Assembly: GCA_023231475.1 (NCBI GenBank) | Contig: JALJEE010001509.1 | Location: 1 to 41,402, forward strand | Direction of reading: 5' to 3' | Length of the DNA stretch: 41,402 nucleotides | From: Seison nebaliae | Lineage: Eukaryota > Rotifera > Pararotatoria > Seisonacea > Seisonidae | Shown: positions 1 to 11,160 of the stretch, in pieces | How the letters are laid out: each line of letters begins with the position of its first letter | How positions within the stretch are numbered: the stretch's first letter is position 1 | The notes under the pieces: generated by a model | Told to the model about the DNA's origin: nothing | What the model saw: the letters and a program-made list of their open reading frames with translations, nothing else | Databases searched by the model: none | Made by a program: the position numbers and the translations under genes

Positions 1-419
1 ATTCTTCGCCGGTTGGTCAGTTCGTTCGTCGGACGACTTCTCCTTTCTCTCTCCATTAGGTGTCTTCGTTCTCTTTCTCATTCTTCGTAAGTCAAATTTA
101 GAAACATAAAACTTTCTCGTAGTCTAAATGAGAAATAAAAAGAAACTTATCGAATGTTGAAAGACAGATGTATGAGGGGAGGGAAACTGATGGAAAAAAG
201 AGTTTTTTTTTGGGAAAGAAAAGCCATAACAATTCTAATTTACTTTCATTTCAAACGAAAAAGAGAGAAAGAAAGTCATTTAGTTGTAATGATGAGGAGA
301 AGTAGTTCATAAATATAAGCGTCCAACTAATAACGGTTTGCGGACCGTTTTCTTCCTTTGGTTCTTATTTTTTACGTTAGTAGACGAAATTTTCTGATTG
401 ACTAGAAGCTCCTTATTAT
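1..419. other. Left flank without a recognisable gene
   Basis: AT-rich sequence with short homopolymer runs. I see no supported exon, repeat or RNA gene here. It abuts the 3' tail of the minus-strand LINE copy that follows, so some of it could be the old insertion target. Confidence 0.4.
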
Positions 420-1600
420 TTTCTTTTTATTATATAACCAAATCCCCACGGGGTAAATGAAGAAGGAAATAAGATAACTCACTAGGTGAATCATCGGAAA
501 TAAATGATTTGGTCTGATCTATTCTTGAAAGCAACAAATCAGGCACATGAAATAATATGCTAAAATTTGACAGTAGAATTCGGAAATCAGTTATGGTATC
601 ATTATTTGGAGTAGTTAAACCATAGTAATGACAAAAAAAAGTTAGCGGTGAAACAAATATTTCACACTGAACGAAAGACGGTAAGACGAGTTCGGAAGTC
701 GTAACAGAATCGAGTATTCTCAAGTATCGTTCCACTAACGTAAGAGAAGTGGCAAAGGTTTCAGACCGCTAACATGGAACATAAATGCTCATCCACATCC
801 GAGTAACATACGTACTGCTCGATTGTATGCTCGATCGAGGGAAAGTAATGATTTCCGTGTGTTCGATAAGGAGATGGCGAGACCATAGAAGTCACAACAA
901 AACGTTGCAAACAAACGAAGCTTCAAAGGAATAGAGAAGAATTAGGGTATATAATTAGAAGAAGAATAGATTAATTATTATTAACGGTCTTATTATCATT
1001 GTTGACGGGATTGGCGGACAAGGTCGTCGTAATGTGTTGGGGAATGAGAATCTCTTCATTAACTGGAATACCCGAAGGCACAGCAGTTCGAGTCGACTTG
1101 CGACCAAGAATCGACCGATACGAGCCAGAATCTCTGTTGTTGGTTGTGGAATCCTTCAATTCGTCCAAGATTCTCGTTTGGTTGGCGATGACGGTTTTCA
1201 ATCAAGACGCAATCTCTTTCAAAATCGATAAAGATTCACAAGAACGAACTTCGAGATGACTGAAAGAGGAGACCGTTGTCTGCAGTTGTGCCATAATTTG
1301 TTCGTTTCAGATTCGTTTTGATTGTTTTGATGCTTGTTTGGGTCGGTTATCGGTTAAGAGCGGTTTGACCAGCGACTCGGTAATGTCCAAGTGTGTTCTC
1401 TTCGAACCAGGAATATTGTGGTCGTTGCCTCTGGGGATAGTCGACTGCGATCTTCCACGTTTACTACTTTTTTTGTTACTTGTCGTCGGATATAACCCGG
1501 TGCTCGCCAGAGTATCGAGAACATCAAGCATTGTCTGAGTGCTGTTGTCTCCAGGTGAAACGCGATCGAGATCTTCCACCTTCTCTTCTTCGCTGTGATT
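420..1600 (-). mobile_element. Internally deleted non-LTR retrotransposon (LINE), copy A
   Basis: Minus-strand LINE. Reading from 1579 down, an ORF1-like basic region (residues MEDLDRVSPGDNSTQTMLDV, then a KKSSKRGR cluster) continues to about 971. From about 925 down to 430 comes the C-terminal part of a reverse transcriptase: CDFYGLA, then SLDRAYNRAVRMLLGCG, then a final LHLPRGDLVI. The same RT tail occurs in the copy at 37600-39190 (CDFYGLAVSLSNT, LDRTYNRTIRMLLGCG), so both belong to one family. The endonuclease and RT core that should lie between ORF1 and the RT tail are missing. The 3' end runs into an AT/TAA-like tail at 420-440. The family is an apurinic-endonuclease LINE; the exact clade (I, Jockey or CR1-like) is uncertain. 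Confidence 0.75.
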
Positions 1601-1745
1601 GTATCGCTTAAGTTAATTATTAAGTTTATTATTTTTATTTTATTTATTAATTAAGTTAATTTGGAAAAAACCAGTTTCTGAAGGAAAAAGGTCTTAAAGA
1701 GAAAACGAAACTAGTTCCATAAAATGAAGTAGAAAAACGTTTTTT

Positions 1746-2346
1746 ATGTTCATTTCTGTTTTCTTTATAATTTTGGTCATGTGGCTATTATCATCGATTG
1801 GTTCGTGGTCTCTTAGAACCATATGTTTCCAAGTTCCTAAACGGACAAATTCGCCGACATATTTTGGGAGATTTTTGTTGTTCGTATCAAGATTCGTTAG
1901 AACACCTGTCCAAATGGGAAAGTTATTTTTGTTTGGATAGCATTCAAAATTTGAAATTGATTCATTACAGCAGCGAATACGAAATAGTTTGTGATGATTA
2001 TACCATCTACAATTTCATTGAAGATAATCGTCATCTGATTTTGTTCTTAATGTATTGTATTTCCCTGATCGTCGTCATAAAGATTTTGGGACATCTGCTA
2101 GTCATCGGATTCAACCGAACTATCAACCATATGGTTCAGAATTTCCAGCAACGTCAACGCAACCGATTGCAAAGACAATTGGATAGGGCAGCCCTGCACA
2201 ACGAACTCAATCGGGTGGCTGATCGACGTCCCAGTACCACTGACTCGTCCACCACCTCACAAATCGAACGATTCAACAATTACGCCAATCGTTTATGTGA
2301 ACGACGAATGGAAATATTTCGTAGACATCTTCTCATACCCAATTGA
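1746..2346 (+). CDS. Small type I membrane protein, unknown
   Basis: Two exons, 1746-1824 and 1871-2346, joined across a 46-base intron that begins GTTTCC and ends GGGAG. The join is inferred from frame: the first exon starts with ATG and a hydrophobic signal-like stretch (MFISVFFIILVMWLLSSIG), while the second frame has no ATG of its own. The product is about 184 residues: signal or membrane anchor, a short ectodomain with several Cys residues, a clear transmembrane segment (LFLMYCISLIVVIKILGHLL, about residues 85-108), then an Arg/Gln-rich cytoplasmic tail (QQRQRNRLQRQLDRA) ending at a stop at 2344-2346. No family was recognised. Without the intron the N-terminus would be unexplained, so the start is moderately sure. 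Confidence 0.55.
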
Positions 2347-2765
2347 TTCATAACCAACAGTTCTGTTGGATTGTCTTCGTTTCATTATACTTATTCTCAA
2401 ATGAGAATTTGTCTAAATATATTGACATAGTTTTAATCTACATAATTTCTCTCTCTAATGTGATTTGTGAAAGAGTTTCAGAAAAAGAATTTCAATTTCA
2501 ATTTCCTCTTTCGTTATAAATACAAAATAAAAATAATTTGTAGAATTTCAATTGACATTCATTTATAATTTACACAATAATTTTAATTTTACACAAATTA
2601 ACTGCAAATTCTTATGCAATAATTGGATGTGACTTCGAGGAAATTACAGGTAAAATTTTCCTATATAATTTTCAAAATATTTCATTTGATCATATTCAAA
2701 TATTAGTCTCTCCTCCATAATTCGAACGTGGTCAAATTGGACGAGTTTTTTTTTCTCAAACAATT
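2347..2765. other. AT-rich intergenic spacer
   Basis: Contains AATAAA-like signals (near 2524) that could serve the upstream membrane-protein gene. The 60 bases before 2766 are presumably the AspRS promoter and leader. No other structure is seen. Confidence 0.4.
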
Positions 2766-4582
2766 ATGGCAAAAGACGGAGAGAAGAAGTTGACGAAAGC
2801 CGAGCGGATAGCAGCACGACAAGCGGCTCAATTAGGTGGGGGAGATGATGGAAAAGATGTTGAAGATATTTCAAAATTGATGTACGGTGATTTGCCCCTA
2901 ATCCAATCGAGAGGAGATGAGCAATTTGTTGGACGAGAATTTCATCGTATTTCTGATATCGATGAATCATTCGTCGATAAGACGGTGTGGTTGAGAGTGA
3001 GAATTCATGGAACACGTGCCACAGGTAAACAATGTTTCTTAGTGGTGCGAGAGAAGATGTTTACTCTCCAATCCATCGTATATGTGAACGAGAAGATATC
3101 GAAGAAAATGGTAAAATTTATTTCGAACATTCCAAAAGAAAGTCTCATCGACGTGAAAGGTCAATTGAAATCAGTCAATCAATCTATTCAGGCATGTACC
3201 ATTAAATCGTGTGAGTTACATGTGGAGGAATTGTGGGTGGTCTCTCGTTCTCATATCCTTCTTCCAATTCAAATTGAAGATTGTATGAGAAATGATAAAA
3301 TTGATGGAGATCAACAATTATCGGTAGTAAATCAAGATATGAAATTAGATTATCGAATACTCGATCTAAGAACACCAGCCAATCAAGCCATTTTCCGTAT
3401 CGAAAGTGCAATATGTCAATTCTTCCGAGAGTCTCTATTGAAAAGACAATTTACAGAAATTCACGTTCCCAAAATCATCAATTTCAAATCGGAAGGTGGT
3501 GCCAACGTTTTCACCGTTTCCTATTTCAAGAGGAACGCTTATCTCGCTCAATCGCCTCAACTCTACAAACAAATGGCAATTGCATCCGATTTCGAACGAG
3601 TCTTCACCATCGGTTAACTTTTTATTTATCATCCAAATTCCATTAAAAACCGTTTGACAAATCAGGTCCCGTTTTCCGTGCTGAAGATTCAAACACACAT
3701 CGTCATCTCACCGAATTCATTGGACTCGATTTGGAAATGGTTTTCAAATATCATTATCATGAAGTTCTCGATACGATCAGTGAGATGTTCATCGACATTT
3801 TTCAAAATTTAGAAACGAAGTTTGAAAAATTTTATAATTCAAATTTTATAATTCAAATTTTCTATTCTTATTTTTTGAAAGAATGAAAAATGAGATAGAA
3901 TTAGTCTCTCAACAATATCCTGTGGAACCATTCAAATATCTTCATCCTTCACTTCGATTGACATTTCCCGACGCCATCAAACTGTTGAGAGAAAATGGCG
4001 TGGAAATCGGCGATTTTGATGATCTCTCCACTCCGATTGAGAAGTTTTTAGGGAAATTAGTGAAAGAAAAAGTTTTTTTTTCCTAAAAATTTTTTTTTCA
4101 TTTTTCATTCACCATTTAGTATTCGACCGATTTTTATATGTTGGACAAATATCCATTGGCAGTTCGACCGTTTTATACGATGCCCGATCCCCAAAATGAA
4201 GTTTCGAATTTTTGAAAAAATTTCAAAAAATTTTTTAAAATTAATTTTTTCAAAGAATTATTCCAATTCGTATGATATGTTTTTCCGAGGTGAAGAAATC
4301 ATCAGTGGTGCACAACGTATTCATGATCCTGATTTATTGATCGTACGAGCGAAGAAACATGAAGTCGGTTAGTTGTGAAGATTGTGAGAATGATTTGATT
4401 TTTTCACATTTGTCGTAGATTTGGAAACGATTTCTGATTATATAAACTCCTTCCGATATGGTTGTTCGCCACATGCCGGTGTGGGTATTGGTATGGAACG
4501 AGTGGTAATGTTATATCTGGGTTTAGAGAATGTGAGAAAAACGTCAATGTTTCCACGTGATCCCAAACGTATCACACCATAA
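2766..4582 (+). CDS. DARS1: Cytosolic aspartyl-tRNA synthetase
   Basis: Charges tRNA-Asp with aspartate in the cytosol. Six exons by homology and frame: 2766-3612, 3666-3819, 3882-4071, 4120-4200, 4256-4367, 4419-4582, giving 515 residues against about 501 in human. In order: a Lys/Ala-rich N-terminal extension ([16 protein letters not shown]), an OB-fold anticodon-binding domain ([21 protein letters not shown]), then the class II catalytic core: motif 1 around [22 protein letters not shown], motif 2 [18 protein letters not shown], the Asp-site loop SEGGANVF, the SGAQRIHD segment and motif 3 [14 protein letters not shown] ending in [10 protein letters not shown]. All key residues are intact, so it should be functional. 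All five introns (48-62 bases) begin GTT. The iGluR gene follows 260 bases downstream on the same strand. Confidence 0.95.
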
Positions 4583-4844
4583 ATTAGCAATTTGAACGGA
4601 AATTTTTAAATTAGGATGAAAAAATGATGATTTTGTTAGGAGAGATTTATTTCAAATTTTTTCGGAAGGAGAAAAATAATTAGATTGACTTTGTCATTCG
4701 ATCACATTATTATTGAATGGAAATATTAATTAAATTCTTCTTGATTTTGTTATGTGATAGGAAATGATATGACGGAGAAATTTATTAAGGAGAGTTTTCC
4801 TTTTCTTTTTTTTGGGAGATTTGTGAAAAAAATATTTTTTTTAA

Positions 4845-7510
4845 ATGAATAATTTGATAATTCATCAGTTTCATCAATTGCTGAATATTTCTTCGATTCA
4901 TTATGTGATTCTTGTGCAAACACAACCATCATTCACTTACCAGTTTGGGAAGGATATTTTAGCGACTTTGAAAAATTGCCCGTCTATTCATCTCATCCAC
5001 ATCAATTACTATTCGACTAATCGTCAACGAATCGTTTTGTTACATCATTTAAATAAAATTTATAATTTACATTTATCAACTTTGGAACGTTTATCGGAGA
5101 ATATATTGACATTATCACATTTCCTATCAATTCGGACAATTCTCTTATCGTTCGATGTGGATGGAATTGATGAATTGTTCAATAACTGGAAATTGGCTTT
5201 TTCAATTCCTCCAATTATCATCATTGATGATCGATCCATTTTATCCATTCATCCCAAACATCATCTTAATCGAATTTTCATTACCGTTTTTTTTCTTTCG
5301 AAAAATTCCTTCTCATTCATTCTCCAGCAAAACGGAAATGTTTTCAATGAATTATTTGCAATTTTATTTCATATCGACAACGATGATGGAAATCTGATTT
5401 TTCCCAATTTGGACATTTGTCACAATTTCTGTCAATTCAAATCGGAGCAAATTAATCGAATTATGTTCGACGGATTAATTTACGAATCTCTACTCTCTTT
5501 CCTTTTCTATTCGAAAAATGGAAATTTTGAAAAAATAACTCGAATAATTTCAAATTCATCCATCGCTTATAATATGTATCAATTACTTGAAACTCAATTC
5601 CAATCAACGGAAATTAGTGAGAAAAAATGTTTTTTTTTTCCATTTCATAAAACACGATCATATTCTCCTTCGTAGTTTGTTCGGAATTTCAAAATTGTGA
5701 GAAATATTCCATAATTCCATCAATTTCCAGACGATGGAATGACGAAGTTGATCAGGATCTGGAAAAAGTGATCCATGAGGAGAAGTTGTTTCGTATCTCG
5801 TTAATGTTGGGTCCTCCGTTCTGCATATGGAAAGGAGAGAGAGATCTGGTGACTAATCAGAGTCTCATTGTCGATTCAACGACGAGTCATTTGGCCGACG
5901 GTTTCATGTATCAGATAGCGCGACTATTAGTAGAGAATTTGAATCATCCGTTAACTTATTTCTCATTCAATCTCTTCATCGTCTCTCTAGATCACAAATC
6001 ACCATTTTACCTTATCGAACTTATCCGGGTGATGAGAATGAAAGTGGAAATAAATTAATTGGAACTATCAATCGAGTTCTCGAAGAAGTTTCATCATTTT
6101 CTTTATATTTTCTTTAAAATTTTTATGATTTTTTAAAAATTGATCTTTAAATTTAAAAGGAAATCGATTTATTCTGTCCCATCACATATACGAAATCGCG
6201 TGGGAAATATATTCCATTCGTCTATTCTCTGATGAGTGAATCGATTTCGATACTCGTCTACATTCATTCGAATTCCAAAGACATTTTCCACATTCTCCAA
6301 GGCATAAATTCAAATTTGTGGATTTGTTCAATTCTCATCCTCCTTTTCTTATCGGCCCTATTCTTTCTCGTTTTGCTGGTGGAGTATAATATCAGGAATC
6401 ATCAACGGATTTATCTCTCACCAGAAGTGAAAGAATTGATAGGGAAATCAATAAATGATCCTCCCATCAGACGGAAATGTAAATTGTGTCTCAATTTTCT
6501 CCTAACGAAAATTACGTTTCAAGTCAAATACTCACAACAATTTCTCGTCAAACGAGACATTTTCTCTTTCTTCGCATCCAATTTCTGCACTGCAAGTTCC
6601 ATTTTCTATCAAATTTAAATTTTAAAAGACTTAAAAAAAAAACTTCATCAGATTATGGAATGAAACCAGATTATATTGCTGGACGAATGGTTTTGTTGTT
6701 CTGGTGGATTTTCTGTCTTATCTTCACCATCAGTTACACGGCCAATTTAACGTCGTTGTTCACTCTTCATAATGTGGAACCGCCAATCAAATCGATGAAG
6801 GATTTAGCGAAAAATAAACAATACACTCCGATTTCCTTCGAAGGAAGTTCAGTGAAAAATATTTTTAAAGTTCTTTCCCTTTTATTTCAGATTTTGAATT
6901 TCTCAATAATTTGAGGCATTTCATTCGAAAATGTACGACGAATTATTGGACCGAATGGAGTATTGCAACGACACGGAAACTATTCTCAATCGTGTTCGAT
7001 ATAAGAAACGCGTGCTCATTTCTGACCATCATCACATTCAGGAATTGGCTTTGGAATATTGTGAATTCTACGAGATATTCGAAAATGTAGCACCATTAGA
7101 ACTGGGATGTGCCATCAATCCTTCCCTCAAATTCAGACCTCTAATCAACAAAATGTCCCATTTCCTTCATCACATATATTTAAAAATTTATTTATAGATT
7201 TTTGAAAATTGATGAGTCCGGATTGAGTAGATTATACCGGAGGAAGTATCTGGATAAGAATCCCAAAAAATATAAATGTGTTTCATATGACGAGCGAATT
7301 ATATGGAATACTGCCGTCAATAATCTGAAGAACACGAATTTCCGCAAACGTCACAAGAATCAGGGACCGATTAAATTCCCACAAATATCTGGAATCTTCG
7401 CCATTTGGCTTATAGGAATTTGTTTAACGTTAATCGTTTTACTCGTCGAAATATTCATATTTCGATATCAGAATAAGAAGAAATTAATTGTGGAAAATAA
7501 AAATATTTAA
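4845..7510 (+). CDS. Ionotropic glutamate receptor (iGluR/IR family) subunit
   Basis: Ligand-gated cation channel subunit of the plasma membrane. Seven exons by frame: 4845-5628, 5676-5949, 5991-6087, 6160-6595, 6652-6869, 6916-7154, 7198-7510; 786 residues. In order: a short, divergent amino-terminal domain (about 1-270); lobe S1 (MLGPPFCIW, then IDLFCPITYTKSR with the Arg that binds the ligand carboxyl in the family); TM1 (WICSILILLFLSALFFLVLLV); a pore region; TM3 with the gating signature SYTANLTSLFT; lobe S2 (SFEGSS, VLISDHHH, GCAINPSL); TM4 (SGIFAIWLIGICLTLIVLLVE); and a short basic tail. No signal peptide follows the first ATG, so a 5' exon may be missing from the model. One intron is only 41 bases (5950-5990). 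Kainate/AMPA-like versus IR subfamily is not settled. Confidence 0.85.
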
Positions 7511-8936
7511 TTCATGAACTATTCAGATTTTCATAATATTATCCTTTTTCCTATTTAAATTAATGAACATTAATATAATTTAAAGAATTTGAAGTAAAGT
7601 GAATAATTCCTTTTATGGAATTATGTAATGTAAGAGTTCATTTTATGTTGTTAGGAAACTTTGTTTTAGTTTTTTTAAAATAATCTTTTAAATAATAATA
7701 TATACTGCACAGTAAGAAAGTTGGAGTATTCGCGCCCGAAGAATTGATAGAAGGAGGGAAATCATCAGGAGAGAACAAATGTCAGCAAAACTTCGTTCTA
7801 TAATTAGAATAATATAACACGATTAAATCTGCTCGTAATATACTTATTTGATTTATAGAGTAATTGTACCGAATAAATGATAATTATTGAAAAGACCAAT
7901 TATTTTAGTAACATCAATTATCGAATTTATGCACCTTTGAAAAATGAAAGTCACAACAGGTGTTAGAGATAAACCGGAAACGGTGCGATTTTGCAGTTTA
8001 GCTTATACTGATTGAACGTTGTGCTTATTGAGACTGTGAAGTGAATGTTGACTCTTTTGATTCTTCAAAAGAACATATTTCCATTTTAGCAAATATTTTC
8101 AAAATTTTCAAATAAAATCCCCATCAGAAATTTAAATCCGAGGGGTCTATATTAAAGATCATTCAGAAGGAAAAATTGTATCATATGTCGCCTAATCTTA
8201 TGTGGTTGGGAGAAAGTTTTGAGGAATAATTGAAAAATGTTTTGAGACTAACAATAATTTAGTCAAGTGTAAAAGAAAAATTTTTAATTTGATGTCCAAT
8301 TCTCTTATAAATATGAATATGTTTTTCCAATTCATATAAAAGAATAAGAACTGAAGATCGAAAGATGTGTCGAATTGGAATTGGTGGTACTGTTAGAGGA
8401 TAGAAACGACATAGAATTAGTTGTTGATATTAATTATCGGTTAATAAATTAATCATAAACATTAAGAAGAATGTTCATGACCATTTTCATGTGCGACGTC
8501 ATTTAAACAATTTCTCGGTATGTTTAAGGGTGTCCCTTCTAGCCGGTATGTAGTTCATATGTGTGATTGTTATGTAGTCCGATACATATAGTACAAATTA
8601 CGAAGTTTGTATAAAGAGATATATGATTTTTCTTCCGTCATTCAATGAAGAAGTTGGAGGGCTCGTTCTTGAATGGAGAGGAGTAATAATGAAGAAACAG
8701 AGAAAGTGAGATGAGACGGGAGTTCTGTTTAGTTACCAGCGAACACTAATCGTTTGATTGGGGAAAAGAGAAAGGACACAAATTCATTTGATGTTTATAG
8801 GAAAGAATTAAATTGAAAGGCAAAATTGATAAAAAGAAATTGTCAGTTTCCGTAAGTGAAAAGAACGAGTTAAAGTGATTATTCTTTCGTGTCAATAGAA
8901 ATCAGTCGAATTGGGTGAGATTCAGTGGCGAGGACA
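7511..8936. other. Long intergenic/5' UTR region of the Rho-like gene
   Basis: About 1.4 kb without any ORF with gene-like codon use. AT-rich. The stretch nearest 8937 is probably promoter and leader of the GTPase gene. No repeat family or RNA gene recognised. Confidence 0.4.
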
Positions 8937-9827
8937 ATGTCGGTCTCCCAAATCAAAATGGAAATGAGGAAAGATGAAAAACATACGTCGAGTAACGGAC
9001 GAGGAGACTTGCGCGCAAGATCGATCAAACGTCACGAAACGATTGACAAGACGAGTGGAGCGAAATTGAAGAATGCCCTTCTGCCCGTCTTACGGAAACA
9101 TATCGTCGTGATGGGCGATGATATGTGTGGGAAGAGTGAATTAATAAATAAATTCTTCGAACTCTATCAACAGGAAGGCGACAAAAACATCATTCACGTC
9201 TCAGTCAACGATCAGGAATGTCGACTTTACATTTCGGAGGATTTGATTCTGAGTCGGAAGGAAGTCATCCGGTCACAGATGGATCCGCAATTCGTGCCAC
9301 AACCACACGTCGCTTTATGTTGTTACAATATTATGGATTCGAAAACGTTGAAAAAGATCTCGTCGGATATCGTGCCCACCATCCGAAAGAATTATGAGGG
9401 AATGCCAATTATAGTGGTGGGATGTAAGGAGGATTTGAGAGGCGACGAGAAATTAATAAATGATCTACGTCGAATGAATCTGTTCCCGGTAAGTGAGAAT
9501 GAAGGTCGGCGAGTAGCGAAGGAATGTCACGCTCACACGTACATCGAGTGCAGCACGAAAAATAGCGCGACGATCGAGAAGGTATTGAAAACGGCGGTGG
9601 AAGCAGCTGTTTTAGATGACGGACTGAACTTGTTCGCTGATCAATTGATAACGGAAAACACAGTTAATTCGTCCAAAGCTATTTTACATAATTCCAGTTC
9701 CGACGATAATGAAGAAGCGACGAGACAAAGAACGGTAAATGTATCGTCAGTGAATAATAAGAATTTCGGGCGAAGGAAAAAGGAAAAGAATAGAAACATG
9801 AACAATACCAAATGTATCGTAATGTAA
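8937..9827 (+). CDS. Divergent Rho-family small GTPase, probably GTPase-deficient
   Basis: Single-exon, 296 residues. The ATG at 8937 is taken as start (a GTG 12 bases upstream is in frame but unlikely). A basic N-terminal extension of about 53 residues precedes the fold. P-loop GDDMCGKS at 60-67; Rho-type order follows: a VALCCYNIMDS strand, G4 as VGCKEDLR (161-168), the Rho insert region (GDEKLINDLRRMNLFPVSENEG), G5 as ECSTKN, then IEKVLKTAVEAAV. The C-terminus has a polybasic stretch (RRKKEKNR) and a CAAX box CIVM, predicting prenylation and membrane attachment. Two hallmark parts are absent: where Rho has LWDTAGQ this protein reads LYISEDL, so the DxxG motif and catalytic Gln are gone, and the switch I Thr motif is not recognisable. 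It is therefore likely a constitutively GTP-bound or nucleotide-inert member, like Rnd or RhoH in principle; nucleotide binding is unproven. Confidence 0.8.
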   Translation: MSVSQIKMEMRKDEKHTSSNGRGDLRARSIKRHETIDKTSGAKLKNALLPVLRKHIVVMGDDMCGKSELINKFFELYQQEGDKNIIHVSVNDQECRLYISEDLILSRKEVIRSQMDPQFVPQPHVALCCYNIMDSKTLKKISSDIVPTIRKNYEGMPIIVVGCKEDLRGDEKLINDLRRMNLFPVSENEGRRVAKECHAHTYIECSTKNSATIEKVLKTAVEAAVLDDGLNLFADQLITENTVNSSKAILHNSSSDDNEEATRQRTVNVSSVNNKNFGRRKKEKNRNMNNTKCIVM

Positions 9828-11160
9828 TGTGATTATGATGGAAATTTGAAGAGATGGAGCATTTTGAAAGGAATTTCGGGAGGAGTAAGGATATGGAACA
9901 GAATCGTTTTCTCATTATTCTTCCTCCACTTTTTTTTGAAGTTCAACTCAATAATTCTCATTCGAAAGATAATTCATTAACATTTCTTTTTCTCTCGTTC
10001 ATCCCTCTCTCTCTCTCTCATTCACTCAAGTCGTGGCGATCATATTTCTAATGTTTAATCTATTTAATCATTCATTCATTTCTAGATTTCCTATTGTTTA
10101 TTAATTACTCCTCTTTTTGTACGAGTAACAACTATTGTATAGTGATCATCAGAATTATTTCGAGATCCAAATAATAATAATAATAAGTTTAGGCAAAGTT
10201 GCCCCAATAAATGTTATAGTATTCCTTCTCGTCTTTCTTCGCCACCCCTCCCCCCGCCAAACAAACTTGTCTTCCTCCACTGCACAAGAAATGCACAAGA
10301 AAGACATGGATGATGTGTGCACGAAGTATTAAATCGATATTTCCACTCGTATAAGCTGATGTGAGGGATGATGAGAGAGGATTGCGTTAATTTCTTATTC
10401 AATGTCTCCGATGATGATGGAAGAGATGGATTTGAGATGATTATGTAGGAAAAAATGATTAAAGGAATTTTCGTCTTCCATCACCGCGGACAAGATTTGT
10501 GAGAGGAGGAGAATGTTTAATGGAGAATCATTGACATTCATCTCATTACTTCGCCATCGTTCAACTATGTGATTATTGTTTATAGTATTAGTGTGTTTGG
10601 ATGACGAATATAAGAAAGTTTATTCTCTTCTCGCTTCCCACCCCAATTACTTTCCTTTTCTGTACTACTACCAATTGATATTGATGGGTGTCGTCGAATA
10701 GCTCCATGATGGTGTTTTATTAACCGATATATTTTATTATCCATCTCATAAAAATTCCATATATTATATATCTCTCTCATTGTTTGTTGTTGTGGTTGTT
10801 GTTGTTGTTGTTGGAGAGGAAGAGAAAATTTCATAAACAATTCTTCTTTCCAACAAAATTATTTGAAGTTTATTTCTCCAATAACAATTCTCTTATATTT
10901 CCTCATTATTTAATTGTTCTCATTTCAATGATTAGTTGTCAATCGACGATTGGGAGAGAATCTCTCATGATCTCGTCTATCTAAATGAATTGTTGTTCTT
11001 CTCCCCAGAACATCGATCATTCATGCTCGAATGACGAACGGTAAAGAAAGAAATGTTCTTCCTCGGCAATCACATTCAACGATCGAGTAATCACATTCTC
11101 TAATAACCAGATAACGGTAGTGGATTCGAACGAGGGGAATCGTCTGGAATCGATTTCATT
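9828..11160. other. Intergenic region with low-complexity tracts
   Basis: Probable 3' UTR of the GTPase gene followed by spacer. It holds a CT run (about 10004-10024), a (GTT)n tract (about 10783-10814) and a doubled TGCACAAGAAA near 10281. Short open frames exist on both strands but have repeat-driven composition; I support none as a gene. Confidence 0.45.

Noticed and set aside
5990-6058. Apparent second frame change in S1 of the iGluR
   Set aside because: Explained by a 41-base intron at 5950-5990 with donor GTTAAC.
6890-6935. Frame break in S2 of the iGluR
   Set aside because: A 46-base intron from 6870 to 6915 with donor GTTCTT restores the frame, so no defect is needed.
10580-10840. 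Minus-strand polyglutamine open frame
   Set aside because: It comes from a GTT repeat in intergenic sequence; the remainder lacks gene-like composition and splice context.
11118-11140. Reverse-strand GTTCGAATCC resembling a tRNA B box
   Set aside because: No T stem, acceptor stem or A box can be built around it.
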